From positions 372,001 through 436,000 of the forward strand of contig NZ_JBQHDG010000004.1 in NCBI RefSeq assembly GCF_052068095.1: DNA of 64,000 bases. The letters are read 5' to 3'. The position numbers were made by a program, and so were the translations under genes. The notes beneath the pieces were generated by a model, which was not told the DNA's origin, did no database searches, and saw only the letters and a list, made by a program, of their open reading frames with translations. This DNA is from Phytohabitans sp052068095 (GTDB taxonomy: Bacteria > Actinomycetota > Actinomycetes > Mycobacteriales > Micromonosporaceae). Every line of letters starts with the position of its first letter. Position 1 is the first letter of the stretch. Of the stretch, positions 34,392 through 42,646 are shown one piece after another.

Positions 34392-37154
34392 TTACGCCAG
34401 CGGGATGCCGTCGATCACCCGCTTCGGAACGGTCCGGACCGATCCGGTCTCGGTAGTGACCGTGCGCTTCCCGCCGACGATCTTCCAGACGGTCGCGGAG
34501 TCCGGCGATTTGACCAGGACGCCGTCTCCGATGGTGCGGGGAAGAGCGTCCAGAACACGGCCGGGAATCACATGGACCGGATGATTACCGTACCCGGCAC
34601 CCGCGAGTTCGTTCCAGGTATCGAAGGAGACCCACGCGCCGCCGACGATAACGCCGATGCCGCTGTGGTCTGGCTTCTTAACCAGGACGCCGTCCCCGAT
34701 AGTGCGAGGAAGAGCGTCCAGAACACGGCCGGGAATCACATGGACCGGGTGACTACCGTACCCGGCACCCGCGAGTTCGTTCCAGGTATCGAAGGAGACC
34801 CACGCGCCGCCAACGATAACGCCGATGCCGCTGTGGTCTGGCTTCTTAACCAGAACGCCGTCCCCGATAGTGCGAGGAAGAGCGTCCAGAACACGGCCGG
34901 GAATCACATGGACCGGGTGACTACCGTACCCGGCACCCGCGAGTTCGTTCCAGGTATCGAAGGAGACCCACGCGCCGCCAACGATAACGCCGATGCCGCT
35001 GTGGTCTGGCTTCTTAACCAGAACGCCGTCCCCGATAGTGCGAGGAAGAGCGTCCAGAACACGGCCGGGAATCACATGGACCGGGTGACTACCGTACCCG
35101 GCACCCGCGAGTTCGTTCCAGGTATCGAAGGAGACCCACGCGCCGCCGACAATGACGCCGATGCCGCTATGGTCTGCCTTCTTAACCAGAACGCCGTCCC
35201 CGATAGTGCGAGGAAGAGCGTCCAGAACACGGCTGGGAATCACATGGATCGGCTGGCCCTTGTGCCCGGTCTCTTCCAGTTCGTTCCAGTTGCTGAAGGA
35301 AACCCATGCGCCGCCGAGAACGACGCCGATGCCTTCGTGGTTCGGCTTCTTGACCAGAGTGCCGTTCGCCGGCGTGCTCCGTAGAGCGGTATACGCACGG
35401 TGTGGTACCGCCCGTACGTGCAGGTGCCATTCGGCGCCGTAGCCGACGTCGGTGACCTCTTGCGGGTTGGCGAACGGGACGGTGGCGCCGCCGACGATTT
35501 TGGCGACCGGGGTGCTGCCGTTGATGCCCTGGATCAAAGTGCCGTCAGCCGGCACGTCCGCGCGGAGTTCGTTGAATACGCGGGTCGGGATGGCTTGGAC
35601 CTTGCTCGGCCAGTCGGTGCCGTATCCAGCGTCGATGAGCTCCTGCGGGCTGGCGACGTTGATCCGCGCCCCGCCGACCATCATCGCTACCGGGGTGGAG
35701 GCGCCCCCACCCGTGCCCTGCACGAGGGTGTTATCCGTGGGCACCCGGGACCGGGCGTTGAAGATCCGGGCGGGAACGGCTCGTACCTTGCCGGCCCAAT
35801 CACCGCCATGGCCGGTGTCGATGACTTCCTGCGGGCTGGCGAACGGGACGATCGCCCCACCGGCGAACGTGGCGACCGGGGTGGAGACACCGCCGGCCAC
35901 TCCCTGGACCAGGGTGCCGTTGGCCGGCTCGAACCCAAGCGTGTGGTAGCTGACGCCGCTGATCGCGGTCACCTTCCGGGCCCAGTCCGTGCCGTGACCG
36001 GTCTCGATGACCTCCTGCGGGTTGGCGAACGGAATCAATGCCCCGCCGAGCGTCGCGGCCACCGGCAGGTCGGTCCCGTTCGACACGGCCTGGACGAGGT
36101 TACCGTCCGCGGGCACCTGGTTCATGTGATCGCGGGCGTCGATCGACCAGTTGGACACCTTGACCGGGGTGCCGCAGTTGACCGGGGCGGCGCACGAGTC
36201 CTGCCACAGCGGGGCACCCCCGACGAACAGATACACCCGGCCACGCTGGTCGATAGCTGACGAGCCGTTACGCGGCCTCGCCGGGCCGGCGTCGATCACC
36301 GCCTGGGTCGTCGGGCGTGACTGCGGCTCACAGATCCCGTTGTCACAGGTGGCCTGCCAGACCGGCGCCCCACCCACCACCTTGTAGATCCGTTTCGTGT
36401 CGGTCGTGGCCAGCACCGTGCCGTCGGCCACGCTACGCACGTCCGTCACCGGCTGCGGACCCGGCGGCGTCGGCGGCGCCGCGCCACCAGGGTTCGGCCC
36501 GGCCCCTCCACCCCGACGCGCGAGGCTGGACCCGCATTCCTCGGCCAATGTCCTGCCCTCGCGTATCGGACACGCGCCGAACGCCGTGGGAACCCGGGCC
36601 ACCGTCGCTGATATGCCGCAGGAGCCACTGCCATCGGCCTTGACCCAGGTGGTGATCACTTTCCGGAACTCGTACCGCATGTACGGAGTCACCATTACGA
36701 ACTCGCCGGGCGGAAGCACCATATTGACGGCCGACGTCACCCCCCGCTGAACGCTCACCTGCGTCTGGTAGCCGGCCTTCAGGCTCAGTTCGATGACTTT
36801 GCCCACGTCGAGCGTACCCTCCACCGTGATCGTCGCCGTCCTCGTCTCCGTCAAACTCGTGCTGTACGACACGGTCGTGGAAAGGGACGCATGGCCGTAC
36901 CGAATCACCGGGCCGGGCTCCACCACCAGCTCATACTCATTCCACCGCATAACGTGATGTTCCTGCCGGGCATTGAAACACCCATCCCGGTACCAGTCAT
37001 CAGCCCTCACCGGCGAAGGCTGGACCACCACCCCCACCGCCGACAGCAGCACAGCCATAACCATCAACGCGTAGAACGCCCGCCCGCGTCTCGGCAAGAT
37101 GCCACCGGCCGATCTCCCCAGCCACCCAAAAGCACCGCGGAATAGCCCCGTCAT
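34392..37154 (-). CDS. Large secreted tandem-repeat protein with beta-rich N-terminal domain
   Basis: This exported protein has 920 residues from ATG 37154, with GGGAG four bases upstream. The signal sequence is AFYALMVMAVLLSAVGVVVQ, ending SPVRA. Residues about 55-200 form a beta-rich domain of Ser/Thr-alternating strands (SLSTTVSYSTSLTETRTATI, LDVGKVIELSLKAGYQ), reminiscent of aerolysin/ETX-type pore formers; this is a pattern, not proof. A Gly/Pro linker follows. Then come two Cys-containing blades, four A-type repeats (DGTLVQG...VGGATVPFANPQEV...GYGTDW...VRAVP) and five B-type repeats of 56 residues (GVLVKK...GVIVGGAWVSFDTWNELA), plus a terminal half unit. Such GGA-blade repeats are usual in actinomycete wall-binding proteins. 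The function is unknown. Confidence 0.75.
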   Translation of the reverse strand: MTGLFRGAFGWLGRSAGGILPRRGRAFYALMVMAVLLSAVGVVVQPSPVRADDWYRDGCFNARQEHHVMRWNEYELVVEPGPVIRYGHASLSTTVSYSTSLTETRTATITVEGTLDVGKVIELSLKAGYQTQVSVQRGVTSAVNMVLPPGEFVMVTPYMRYEFRKVITTWVKADGSGSCGISATVARVPTAFGACPIREGRTLAEECGSSLARRGGGAGPNPGGAAPPTPPGPQPVTDVRSVADGTVLATTDTKRIYKVVGGAPVWQATCDNGICEPQSRPTTQAVIDAGPARPRNGSSAIDQRGRVYLFVGGAPLWQDSCAAPVNCGTPVKVSNWSIDARDHMNQVPADGNLVQAVSNGTDLPVAATLGGALIPFANPQEVIETGHGTDWARKVTAISGVSYHTLGFEPANGTLVQGVAGGVSTPVATFAGGAIVPFASPQEVIDTGHGGDWAGKVRAVPARIFNARSRVPTDNTLVQGTGGGASTPVAMMVGGARINVASPQELIDAGYGTDWPSKVQAIPTRVFNELRADVPADGTLIQGINGSTPVAKIVGGATVPFANPQEVTDVGYGAEWHLHVRAVPHRAYTALRSTPANGTLVKKPNHEGIGVVLGGAWVSFSNWNELEETGHKGQPIHVIPSRVLDALPRTIGDGVLVKKADHSGIGVIVGGAWVSFDTWNELAGAGYGSHPVHVIPGRVLDALPRTIGDGVLVKKPDHSGIGVIVGGAWVSFDTWNELAGAGYGSHPVHVIPGRVLDALPRTIGDGVLVKKPDHSGIGVIVGGAWVSFDTWNELAGAGYGSHPVHVIPGRVLDALPRTIGDGVLVKKPDHSGIGVIVGGAWVSFDTWNELAGAGYGNHPVHVIPGRVLDALPRTIGDGVLVKSPDSATVWKIVGGKRTVTTETGSVRTVPKRVIDGIPLA
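34536..35207 (-). repeat. Four near-identical 168-bp tandem repeats
   Basis: Four in-frame copies of a 56-codon unit lie at 34536-34703, 34704-34871, 34872-35039 and 35040-35207. They differ by only a few bases (Ser/Asn and Pro/Ala changes at protein level). A fifth, diverged unit follows at 35208-35375. The uniformity points to recent duplication or gene conversion, and the copy number may vary between strains. Confidence 0.9.
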
Positions 37155-37389
37155 ATCACTCCCATCGCCAACACCACCGACGCAACCAGCCACCCTTCAC
37201 GGGAACGTGGTGACCGAATCAGCCATGTTCAACAAACCCCACGTGCGCCCGCATACGGATAGAGGACCTTGATCTTGTGGGGACATCGAAGGGTGCCACT
37301 GGTCGCGGGCGGAGCGTATCCAACCGCGCTTACATACTGCTGTCGCAACGCTTTCGCGGTGCGGCGTGGGACGCACGCGAGCCGGGCCA

Positions 37390-37612
37390 CATGGGCGTCC
37401 CCAATACCGTGCGTCGTGAACGAGCTCAGAAGAGCTCGCCAGCCCCACGAAAATGCCGCTCACCGACGTGATCCCAGTCGAACAGGGCGAAATAGAACGT
37501 GAAAAGCGGCGGGAAGCCCGAAGATGAAGAAGAGCAGGAAGAACGGCGCCACGTACGCGTAGGGCGCCAGCAACTCGCGCACGCCCTGCTGGACGCGGCG
37601 CGGACGACGCAC
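37390..37612 (-). pseudogene. 5' remnant of a MalF-type sugar ABC permease
   Basis: From GTG 37612 the minus strand reads VRRPRRVQQGVRELLAPYAY and VAPFFLLFFIFGL. In the next frame it continues PPLFTFYFALFDWDHVG, and in a third VSGIFVGLASSSELVHDARY. This is the N-terminus and first transmembrane helix of binding-protein-dependent sugar permeases (MalF/UgpA type), which then read FVGLxNYxELLxDxxFW. Two frameshifts break it, and the remaining helices and EAA loop are absent. No partner solute-binding protein or second permease is nearby. Confidence 0.6.
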
Positions 37613-37720
37613 CGGTGACCGCAGCTAGCCCACTCAGTTCTTTCCCTCTGTTCCAAGCACCTCGCACGCGATCTGTACCGATGCTGGGCCCGCCGACGTC
37701 GCGGCGATCGGCACGCGGTC

Positions 37721-39067
37721 TCAGGCTTGATCGCGGGTAGGTGCGACGTCACCGGCGAACTGGCCGGTCGGATCGACCGCGCGGCGTACCCGCTCCACCC
37801 GGGCGCGAGTCTGGTCGTCGTACGTTCGCTGCGGCCGTTCGAAGTCGTCGACGAAGTTGGGCGCCGTGAAGCCGGTCAGGTACTGCCGGAGAGTCGACCG
37901 GACGGCCTTGAGGTCGCTCATGGTCTCCTCACCGGCCAGGCCGACCCCGTAGTAGTGCAGCGGTGCTGTGAAACGGCCGAGCGCTCCAACGTTGGCCGGG
38001 GCGGCGGCGAACGCGCCGCCGAGCTGACGCAGTTCGAGCGCGATCAGGTTGGGCCCGGCGTCCAGGATCCGCGCCCAGTCGGCTGCGCCGATCTCGTGCA
38101 GCAGGGCCGAGTCCGAATGGAACGGCACCGGCTGCTGCGGATCCATGTGGACCAGCGGCAGCGCCTCCGGAGCAGCTTCCGCCCACGTGTTCGCCACGGG
38201 TGAGGCGAGTTCGGACAGTGCGGACAGCATCTCGTCGGCTATGCGCTGGGCCGCCGGCAGGTCCGGTTCGGTGGGTGCGATCATCGCACCGTCCAGGGCG
38301 AGCACGCGCTTGCCGGCCAGGTACGGGGGGAGGAACGGCAGTGGCGGCAGCGACAGCATGCGAAGGCTGGTGGTGATCTCCGGTGGGGCAGTTCGGGCCC
38401 ACGCCTGCCAGACCGGCGCCAGCCGTGCGGCGTCGGAGGCATTCCAGACCGCCATGCCGGTGACGATGCGGTGCATCGGCATCAGGTCGATCTCCGCTTC
38501 CACGACGACGCCGAACCCGCCGCCCCCGCCGCGCAGCGCCCAGAACAGATCCGGACGGTGCGTGGCATTCGCCTCGACGACTTCCCCGTCGGCCAGCACG
38601 ACGGTAAGCGAGCGCACCGAGTTAGCGGCCAGCCCGAACCGGCGGCCGTAGAAGCTGAGGCCGCCGCCGAGCAGGTAGCCGATGACGCCAACGGTGGCAG
38701 ATGAGCCGTGCAGGGCGGTGAGCCCGTGCCGGGTCACCTCGGGCACGACGTCGCCCCAGGTCTTGCCGGCAGGCACACGGGCCCTCCGGGCGTCCGGGTC
38801 GACGCGCACGGGCGCGTCCAGCAGGGGACGCAACAGCAGTGCGTCGGTCAGCGGGCCGGTGCGGCCCATCGCGTGGCCGGTGGTGGTCAGCCGGAGCTGC
38901 CGGCCCAACCGGCGCGCCGTGGCTACCGCGTGGACGACGTCGTCGATCGATCGGGCGGTGAACGCCCCGGCCGGGTCGACCGGCGCGGCGAGCTGGAAGG
39001 AGGCGCCGGCCTGCGCATACTCGGAGGTTCCGGGCGGGCTGAACGGGGTGAGGTCGATGGTGGTCAC
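37721..39067 (-). CDS. FAD-binding oxidoreductase (berberine-bridge/FAD_binding_4 type)
   Basis: This flavoprotein has 448 residues. The PP-loop-type FAD domain contains RLTTTGHAMGRTG (about residue 60-72; the His may carry FAD covalently), AGKTWGDVVPEVTRHGLTAL, VGVIGYLLGGGLSFYGRRFG and LFWALRGGGGGFGVVVEAEI. The substrate domain follows. The C-terminus has a BBE-like NFVDDFERPQRTYDDQT segment in place of the usual NY/D motif. Such enzymes oxidise alcohols or sugars, or form ring closures. The start overlaps the NmrA gene by 4 bp, so they are coupled in a redox operon. Confidence 0.9.
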   Translation of the reverse strand: MTTIDLTPFSPPGTSEYAQAGASFQLAAPVDPAGAFTARSIDDVVHAVATARRLGRQLRLTTTGHAMGRTGPLTDALLLRPLLDAPVRVDPDARRARVPAGKTWGDVVPEVTRHGLTALHGSSATVGVIGYLLGGGLSFYGRRFGLAANSVRSLTVVLADGEVVEANATHRPDLFWALRGGGGGFGVVVEAEIDLMPMHRIVTGMAVWNASDAARLAPVWQAWARTAPPEITTSLRMLSLPPLPFLPPYLAGKRVLALDGAMIAPTEPDLPAAQRIADEMLSALSELASPVANTWAEAAPEALPLVHMDPQQPVPFHSDSALLHEIGAADWARILDAGPNLIALELRQLGGAFAAAPANVGALGRFTAPLHYYGVGLAGEETMSDLKAVRSTLRQYLTGFTAPNFVDDFERPQRTYDDQTRARVERVRRAVDPTGQFAGDVAPTRDQA

Positions 39068-40020
39068 CGGAGCTCCTCCGCATTGCCGAGCTCGGCCTGA
39101 TGCGCGGTCAGGAAATCGGTCAGGCTGAGCGGATGCGGGTTGAACGCGCGCCCGGCCTCGATGTTGCGGCGGCCAAGGTAGGACTCGGGGAACTCGGCGT
39201 AGTACTGGAACATGTTTCCCAGCTCGTCCGCGCCGGGGAAACCGAAGCCGCGGAACTGCTCGTGGGTAGGCGGGCGATAGGCCACCGGCTCACCGAGCAC
39301 CGCGCCGAGCGCCGCCGTCATCTGCTCGCCAGTCAGGTATTCGCCGACCACGGGAATCGTGGCGCCCACCGTCTCCGCCGGCTGCTGGAACACGCGCAGC
39401 GCCACCCGGCCGATGTCATCGGAGGCGACGCCCGCGATCGCGGTGTCGCCGAGCGGCAGGTGCACGGCGAGCGTCCCGTCCGGGTCGCGTTGCGGTTTGG
39501 CCAGGGTCAGCAGGTTGTCCCAGTAGAACGACATCAACAGATACGTGGTGGGCAGGCCGGACTTGGCGAACAAGGCGTCGGCGGCCCCGCCCTTCACGTC
39601 GAAGTGCGGCACCCGATAGCCGTCGCCAAGGACAGGCATCCGATCGTCATCGGCCGCGATCACCTCCCGGGTGTCCTCGAGCGTCGACCACACGACGTGC
39701 CGCAGGCTGGCCGCCTGGGCCGCGCTGATGAGGTTCTCCACCTCGGCCAGTTCCCGGGCCGGTGAACGGTGCTCCCAGTACGGCGTGACCAGGAACGCGC
39801 CGTACGCCCCGTCGAATGCCCGGCGCAGGCTGCCCTCGTCGGTGAGGGTCGCCTCCACCACGTGGGCGCCGCGCCGGGCCAGCGCCTGCGCCTTGGGCGA
39901 CGCGGCGTTGCGCGTCACCGCCCGTACGGTGAATTCGCTGCCGGTCAGCAGCGCCCGGACGACCGCGCCGCCCTGCGTGCCGGTCGCGCCGAGCACGGTG
40001 ATCACTTTGTCGTAAGACAT
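39064..40020 (-). CDS. NmrA-like NAD(P)-binding protein
   Basis: This atypical SDR has 318 residues. The Rossmann glycine motif VLGATGTQGGAVVRALL is at about 8-24, with AVTRN as the NADP-contacting strand end. LVTPYWEHRSPARELAEVEN and RHVVWSTLEDTRE follow the NmrA/HSCARG pattern. These proteins sense or bind NADP and often act as redox sensors or reductases with unknown substrates. GGGAGG lies about eight bases before the ATG. The gene lies 26 bp downstream of the quinone-type reductase and overlaps the FAD oxidoreductase, fitting one transcript. Confidence 0.9.
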   Translation of the reverse strand: MSYDKVITVLGATGTQGGAVVRALLTGSEFTVRAVTRNAASPKAQALARRGAHVVEATLTDEGSLRRAFDGAYGAFLVTPYWEHRSPARELAEVENLISAAQAASLRHVVWSTLEDTREVIAADDDRMPVLGDGYRVPHFDVKGGAADALFAKSGLPTTYLLMSFYWDNLLTLAKPQRDPDGTLAVHLPLGDTAIAGVASDDIGRVALRVFQQPAETVGATIPVVGEYLTGEQMTAALGAVLGEPVAYRPPTHEQFRGFGFPGADELGNMFQYYAEFPESYLGRRNIEAGRAFNPHPLSLTDFLTAHQAELGNAEELR

Positions 40021-40046
40021 CGACGTTTCCTCCCTGTTGGTCCGGA

Positions 40047-40991
40047 TCAGGCGGTGGGGGCGACGATGACGGTCTTACCGAGCAGCCCACCCGCAGCGGC
40101 CTGGGCGTGCACGGCCGGCAGCTCCGCGAGGGGTACCCGCTGGGCGACCTCGACGCGCAACTCACCGGTGCTGACGCGAGCGGCCAGGTCGGCGAGTTGG
40201 TCGGCGTCGCTGCGGACGAACAGGTCGATACCGCGCACACCGCGCTCCTCGTCGGAAGGGGCCGGCATCCAGACCGTGGTATTGACGAGGGTGCCGCCGT
40301 CACGGATCAGCGTGACCAGCGCGGCCAGCTGTTCCGGAGCGACCGGCGCGAGATTGAGTACCAGGTCCACCGGCTCGGCCACCGCCGCGGTCACATCCGT
40401 GGTGGTGTGGTCGATCACCTCATCGGCGCCGGCGGCTTTGACACGCTCGGCGCTGCGCGGGCTGGCCGTGGCGATCACCTGGGCACCGACCTCCTTGGCC
40501 AGCTGCACGGCGTATCCGCCGACCGCTCCGCCGGCGCCGTTGATCAGCACCCGCTGACCGGCGGTCAGCTTGCCGTGGTCGAACAGCGCCTGCCACGCGG
40601 TCAGGCCCACCAGCGGCAACGCCGCCGACTCAGCCAACGGGATGTTCTTGGGTGCCCCTGTCAAGATCTCCGCCGGCGCGATCACATACTCCGCAGCCGC
40701 CCCAGCCCCCGTCATCGGCAGGAAGCCGATGACGCGGTCGCCAACCGCGACGTCGTCCACGCCGTCACCGAGCGCGTCGACCGTGCCGGCGACGTCGATG
40801 CCAGGAGTGTGTGGCAGCTCGACCGGGATCGGACCCTGCATGTAGCCCGCGCGGATATTGCCGTCGACGCCGTTGAACGACGTCGCGGCGACGCGGATCC
40901 GGACCTGACCGGCGCCGGGGGTGGGCTGCGCCGCGTCCTCGTAGCGCAGAACCTCGGGACCACCGAACTCGTGAAAACGCACTGCCTTCAT
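40047..40991 (-). CDS. NADP-dependent quinone oxidoreductase-like protein (MDR family)
   Basis: This medium-chain reductase has 314 residues from ATG 40991 (MKAVRFHEFGGPEVLRYED). The GroES-like N-terminal half includes VRIRVAATSFNGVDGNIRAG. The cofactor-binding loop is LINGAGGAVGGYAVQLAKEV (about 147-166). It has no structural or catalytic zinc Cys cluster, as for quinone reductase-type members. It probably reduces alkenals or quinones with NADPH. The longer frame to 41030 has no better start. It is followed at 26 bp by the NmrA gene and preceded at 63 bp by the MmyB-type regulator. Confidence 0.92.
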   Translation of the reverse strand: MKAVRFHEFGGPEVLRYEDAAQPTPGAGQVRIRVAATSFNGVDGNIRAGYMQGPIPVELPHTPGIDVAGTVDALGDGVDDVAVGDRVIGFLPMTGAGAAAEYVIAPAEILTGAPKNIPLAESAALPLVGLTAWQALFDHGKLTAGQRVLINGAGGAVGGYAVQLAKEVGAQVIATASPRSAERVKAAGADEVIDHTTTDVTAAVAEPVDLVLNLAPVAPEQLAALVTLIRDGGTLVNTTVWMPAPSDEERGVRGIDLFVRSDADQLADLAARVSTGELRVEVAQRVPLAELPAVHAQAAAGGLLGKTVIVAPTA

Positions 40992-41054
40992 TGCTGAACC
41001 TGCTTCCGTGAGCGCCGTCAATGACGTCACTCAACTTCGCAGGATCCAGCGCGG

Positions 41055-41909
41055 TTAGCCTGGGCCGGGCTGGCCCACCTTGATGATGGTCGGCTCCCCG
41101 GCGCCGCCGACGATCTCAGCCAGACGCGCCGCATCGGCCGAGCCCGGCGCCGCGGTGAGCACGAGAGCCGCCAAATCGTCCCCCGGGATGGCGAGCAGGC
41201 TGCCGACGAGCGTGACGGAGCCGCCGTCCGGATGAACGAACGCGGCACTGCTCTCGTAGGCCGCCACCGGCCGCGGCGTGCGCCACAAGGTGTCGAACAG
41301 GCGGCTTCGGCTCCGCATCTCGTCCACCAGCGCGGCAAGCGACGCATCGGCGGGGTAGCGCAACAGCGCGCTCTTCAGGCGGGCAACGAGGATCGCCTGA
41401 TGATCGGTCGCGTCAGCCGCAGACTGCTGGAAACGACTGAACGGATCGCAGAAGGAACGCCAGGCGATGTTCCACTCCCACGGGTCCCCGGTGAGATTCC
41501 AATGCCCCAGGGCCATGAACGCACTGTTTACGGCGATCAAATTCATCGCCGCGTCGGAGACGAACATCGGCGTGTCCGTGAATCGCTCCAGCAACCGCAT
41601 CGCACCCGGACCGACTTCGTTCGGCACCCGCCCGTCCGCGGCGGCGTACCCGGCCAGCGCGCAGAGCCGCTCATACTCCGCCCGCCCGACCCGTAACGCA
41701 CGAGCGATGGCGTTCACCACCCCGGCCGACGGATGGCTACGCCCCTGCTCCAACCGGCGTACGTAGTCCGCAGACATCCCCGCGAGCTCGCCCAGCTCCT
41801 CCCGCCGCAACCCTTGCACCCGCCGACGGCCGACCGGCAGCCCGACAGCCGCCGGGGCCGTACTCTCCCGCAACTGGCGCACCGCAGCGCCGAACTCCTG
41901 ACGTGCCAC
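41055..41909 (-). CDS. XRE-type regulator with MmyB-like ligand-binding domain
   Basis: This regulator has 284 residues from GTG 41909. The N-terminal helix-turn-helix has RREELGELAGMSADYVRRLE followed by QGRSHPSAGVVNAIARAL (about 38-75). The C-terminal domain of about 190 residues (MFVSDAAMNLIAVNSAFMAL, GDPWEWNIAWRSFCDPF, and later TPRPVAAYE) is the MmyB-type ligand-binding fold. Family members usually repress neighbouring oxidoreductase genes. It lies directly upstream of the oxidoreductase/NmrA/FAD-enzyme genes on the same strand and is the likely controller of that operon. Confidence 0.9.
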   Translation of the reverse strand: MARQEFGAAVRQLRESTAPAAVGLPVGRRRVQGLRREELGELAGMSADYVRRLEQGRSHPSAGVVNAIARALRVGRAEYERLCALAGYAAADGRVPNEVGPGAMRLLERFTDTPMFVSDAAMNLIAVNSAFMALGHWNLTGDPWEWNIAWRSFCDPFSRFQQSAADATDHQAILVARLKSALLRYPADASLAALVDEMRSRSRLFDTLWRTPRPVAAYESSAAFVHPDGGSVTLVGSLLAIPGDDLAALVLTAAPGSADAARLAEIVGGAGEPTIIKVGQPGPG

Positions 41910-42055
41910 GACCCAAGTGTGCCCGGCCAGTCCAGACAGCGGAGCTAGTGGGCGGCCTTGGCCCCTCAGCCCTTGAAGATCGCGACAACCTGCGCAGGGG
42001 CGTTGGTACCGCCGCACTTTCCAGCGAGCCGCGTTGCGGATCGTGTCATCACCGA

Positions 42056-42430
42056 TTAGGTGGTGGCGGTTTCGGCGGAGGTGAGCAGTGCGGCGAGCTG
42101 ACTCATCAGGCCGTGCCGCGGCCGGTAGTAGACCCAGGTGCCGCGGCGCTCGGCGTCGACGAGGCCGGCTTCGCGGAGGGTCTTGAGGTGGTGGGAGATC
42201 GTCGGCCCGGTGAGGTCGAAGGCGGGGGTGAGGTCGCAAACGCAGATCTCCCCGTCGGGGGCTGAGGCGATCATCGACATCAGCCGGAGCCGGACTGGGT
42301 CGCCGAGGGCCTTGAAGGCCGGTGCGAGCACGGCGGCCATGTCGGCGGACACGGGCTGTTCGGCGATCGGCGGGCAGCACGCCACACCAGCGTTGAGGTC
42401 GGTGAGGGTGAGCGCCGCCTGTTTAGACAT
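42056..42430 (-). CDS. arsR: ArsR-family metalloregulator
   Basis: This winged-helix repressor has 124 residues from ATG 42430. The ArsR metal-binding motif ICVCDL sits in the alpha3 helix near residue 65. It is followed by TPAFDLTGPTISHHLKTLRE as the recognition helix and GTWVYYRP as the wing. An unusual N-terminal CCPP near residue 18 may add ligands. It most likely senses As(III)/Sb(III). The promoter region holds two inverted repeats, and the divergent gene is an ArsO-like flavoprotein, which fits autoregulation of an arsenic locus. Confidence 0.9.
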   Translation of the reverse strand: MSKQAALTLTDLNAGVACCPPIAEQPVSADMAAVLAPAFKALGDPVRLRLMSMIASAPDGEICVCDLTPAFDLTGPTISHHLKTLREAGLVDAERRGTWVYYRPRHGLMSQLAALLTSAETATT

Positions 42431-42487
42431 GCGTCTAGGTTGACAGTTCTCGAAGCAGAGTGCAACCCTGCTTAGAGGAACGTCTAA
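42424..42487. promoter_or_regulatory. Two inverted repeats, likely ArsR operators
   Basis: TAGAC-atgc-GTCTA (42424-42437) overlaps the ArsR start codon. TTAGA-ggaacg-TCTAA (42472-42487) lies 35 bp further upstream. Both have the same half-site, TAGA/TCTA. A TTGACA sequence sits between them at 42440-42445 and could be the -35 of the divergent transcript. Confidence 0.6.
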
Positions 42488-42541
42488 ACAGAGCTTCGGA
42501 GGAAAGGCGGGCAACGCCGGAAACGGATCGGTCAGCACGCC

Positions 42542-42646
42542 ATGCACGGCTGCTGGTGGCACGACGTCGTGTTCATCGAACGCCGAAGCCCACACATCAC
42601 CCAAACCCTTCAGTACGTCATTGAGCAAGGAGTCCACAGTGGATAG
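42542..42646 (+). CDS. Possible 34-residue leader ORF overlapping the ArsO-like gene
   Basis: An ATG at 42542 opens a 34-codon frame: MHGCWWHDVVFIERRSPHIT followed by QTLQYVIEQGVHSG. It stops eight bases inside the next gene, whose AAGGAG and GTG lie within it. It contains Cys and several His residues. Such overlap would couple the two genes. No Shine-Dalgarno precedes it, so it may be chance. Confidence 0.35.
   Translation: MHGCWWHDVVFIERRSPHITQTLQYVIEQGVHSG

Noticed and set aside
34536..35375. CRISPR-like array
   Set aside because: Units are 168 bp, contiguous, in frame and coding, with no short repeats separated by unique spacers.
34353..35384. Plus-strand frame with perfect internal repeats
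   Set aside because: It is the antisense reading of the secreted repeat protein; the repeats come from the 168-bp DNA units.
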